DNA from: Streptomyces paludis
GTDB taxonomy: Bacteria > Actinomycetota > Actinomycetes > Streptomycetales > Streptomycetaceae
Direction of reading: 5' to 3'
Length of the DNA stretch: 64,000 bases
Assembly (NCBI RefSeq): GCF_003344965.1
Contig: NZ_CP031194.1
Span: forward strand, 5,332,001-5,396,000
Positions 63,078 through 64,000 of the stretch are shown in pieces (within the stretch, counting starts at the first letter, position 1; each line of letters opens with the position of its first letter). The notes beneath the pieces were generated by a model. The model had not been told where the DNA came from. It was given only the letters and a program-made list of their open reading frames with translations, and searched no databases. The translations under genes were made by a program, and so were the position numbers.

Positions 63078-63521
63078 ATGACAGCGGAGTCGACGGATAC
63101 ATGGGCGGGCTGGTACCGGGACCGCCAGGGGGCGGAAGCGATCACCCTCACCGCGGGCGGACGGCAGGTCCGCACCCGGATCAGGGGTGTGGAGTACGCG
63201 GGGGGCGATTTCGCCGCGCTGGAGGCGGTGGGTGAGGGCGAGAGCCTGTCGTCCTGCGTCATGGAGTGGGACATCCCGCTGCCCGTCAGCGCGGACGGCG
63301 CGGTCGAACAGGCCACGCTCAGCTGCCTGCTCGCCCTGGGCGAGCGGGACGCCGAGGGGCCGGTCGGCCGCGCCGAGCTGAGCCTGACCCTGCACTGCCG
63401 GGGCGCGGCGTACGCGTCGGGGATCGCCGGGGGCGGCTTCGAGGAGGCGCTCGGCAGGATCCGGAGCCAGCTGCCGACGGACACGGAGCTGGCGGCGCAG
63501 CCGCTGGTGGGAGCGGTCTGA
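63078..63521 (+). CDS. DUF6304-like conserved protein
   Basis: 147 residues, strand-rich and soluble (WAGWYRDRQGAEAITLTAGGRQVRTRIRGVEY; CVMEWDIPLPV). It probably belongs to DUF6304, known mainly from Streptomyces, with no assigned function; the family name is given with moderate confidence. The start MTAESTDT excludes a 23-residue extension. It ends in a hairpin. Confidence 0.7.
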   Translation: MTAESTDTWAGWYRDRQGAEAITLTAGGRQVRTRIRGVEYAGGDFAALEAVGEGESLSSCVMEWDIPLPVSADGAVEQATLSCLLALGERDAEGPVGRAELSLTLHCRGAAYASGIAGGGFEEALGRIRSQLPTDTELAAQPLVGAV

Positions 63522-63579
63522 CCGGAGCGGTCTGTCCGGAGCGGTGCCCCGGGTGACACGCGATCGTCGCATCGTCAGG

Positions 63580-63614
63580 ATGGCCGTTCCCTCTCGGTGA
63601 GGGGGAGCGGCCAT
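63580..63614 (+). terminator. Terminator after the DUF6304-like gene
   Basis: A stem of about 16 bp with two mismatches (atggccgttccctctc against gagggggagcggccat) and almost no loop. Confidence 0.7.
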
Positions 63615-63675
63615 TCGCTGTTACGGGGGCGCGGGTTCCGTTCGTGGGCGCGCCTGTCCCGTTCGCGCCTGTGGA

Positions 63676-64000
63676 TTACCGGCCGGACCACTCCTCCACC
63701 CAGCCGCCGTCCGCCGCGGGGTTGTCGTCGTACAGCACGAACTCCTCCCGTACGTCGACCGGTTGGAAGCCCGCGCGGGTGAGCGCGTCGAGCAGCGCCT
63801 CCAGCCGTACGCGCGCCTCGGGCCGGCCGAGGCCCCGTAACCGCTGGGTCACCGCGCGCTCCTGCGCGCCGCCCGGCAGCACCCGGCGGGCGTCACGGGA
63901 GAGATGCGCGGTGTGCCGCTCGACCACGGCCGTCAGCCGGCCTGCGTGGTACGGGATCGGCAGCCGCAGTGTGACGCGGTGCTCGAAGCGGCAGTACGCG
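63676..64000 (-). CDS. Unrecognised protein, 5' end beyond the window
   Basis: The C-terminal 107 residues of a gene whose start lies past position 64000. The open frame continues without interruption to the edge (FEHRVTLRLPIPYHAGRLTAVVERHTAHL before an internal Met-like GTG). It is rich in Arg and Glu, ending YDDNPAADGGWVEEWSGR. No family recognised. Confidence 0.6.
   Translation of the reverse strand, partial: AYCRFEHRVTLRLPIPYHAGRLTAVVERHTAHLSRDARRVLPGGAQERAVTQRLRGLGRPEARVRLEALLDALTRAGFQPVDVREEFVLYDDNPAADGGWVEEWSGR

Overview
The window is a high-GC actinobacterial chromosome segment, almost certainly from Streptomyces. The evidence is very strong GC bias at third codon positions, GTG and TTG starts, a WhiB-like protein, SigR/RsrA, DasR with the das operon, SigH with its UshX-type partner, and a family 2B (EshA-like) encapsulin. 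From memory, gene order follows the Streptomyces coelicolor region around sigR, nrdAB, dasR and sigH, interrupted by an accessory block at about 26-34 kb. No plasmid, phage or insertion sequence genes are visible.

Layout. 0-6.3 kb: a PPA1309-like protein, a UPF0182 membrane protein, and two identical initiator tRNA genes flanking a Sel1/TPR-repeat protein. 6.3-14.6 kb: a CatR-like Fur regulator, a CBS-domain protein, hisN, a TetR regulator, a SugE-like SMR exporter, rsgA, aroA, an M50-like membrane protease, an SRAP (HMCES-like) abasic-site protein and a hydrolase. 14.6-16 kb: sigR-rsrA, preceded by a perfect SigR-type promoter and a second in-frame start for the long SigR isoform. 16.3-21.2 kb: an HD-GYP protein translationally coupled to a degenerate HD paralogue, a TPR protein and peptide deformylase. 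21.2-25.7 kb: two tandem class A penicillin-binding proteins with eroded transpeptidase motifs.

25.8-34.7 kb is accessory: a GlxA-like regulator, a DUF2809 protein, a CYTH/radical-SAM pair divergent from a hypothetical/DUF6879/XRE operon, a 1.15-kb non-coding long inverted repeat, a methyltransferase, and a DUF397/XRE/HATPase module of the WhiJ/AbaA type. 34.8-38.7 kb: class Ia ribonucleotide reductase nrdAB under two NrdR boxes and a cobalamin riboswitch. 38.7-41.8 kb: a Uma2-family protein and cstA with a YbdD-type partner.

41.9-50.5 kb is the aminosugar (chitin/GlcNAc) module: dasR, the dasABC importer, a GH3 glucosaminidase, nagB and a SIS-domain sugar-phosphate protein, with DasR (dre) operators at dasA and at nagB. 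A further dre-like site lies upstream of the PdtaS-type kinase at 50.8 kb. 50.8-58.4 kb: pdtaS, wblE, a diacylglycerol kinase, sigH with its anti-sigma gene, and a UBP zinc finger divergent from a CPA1 antiporter. 58.6-64 kb: a PLP enzyme, then the family 2B encapsulin shell with a polyprenyl diphosphate synthase (probable cargo) and a GNAT acetyltransferase, a DUF6304-like protein, and a gene running off the window end.

Most notable: the encapsulin/prenyl-synthase nanocompartment with an apparently altered cyclic-nucleotide pocket, two long non-coding inverted repeats both lying between convergent genes, and the paired penicillin-binding proteins that look like glycosyltransferases with failing transpeptidase domains.
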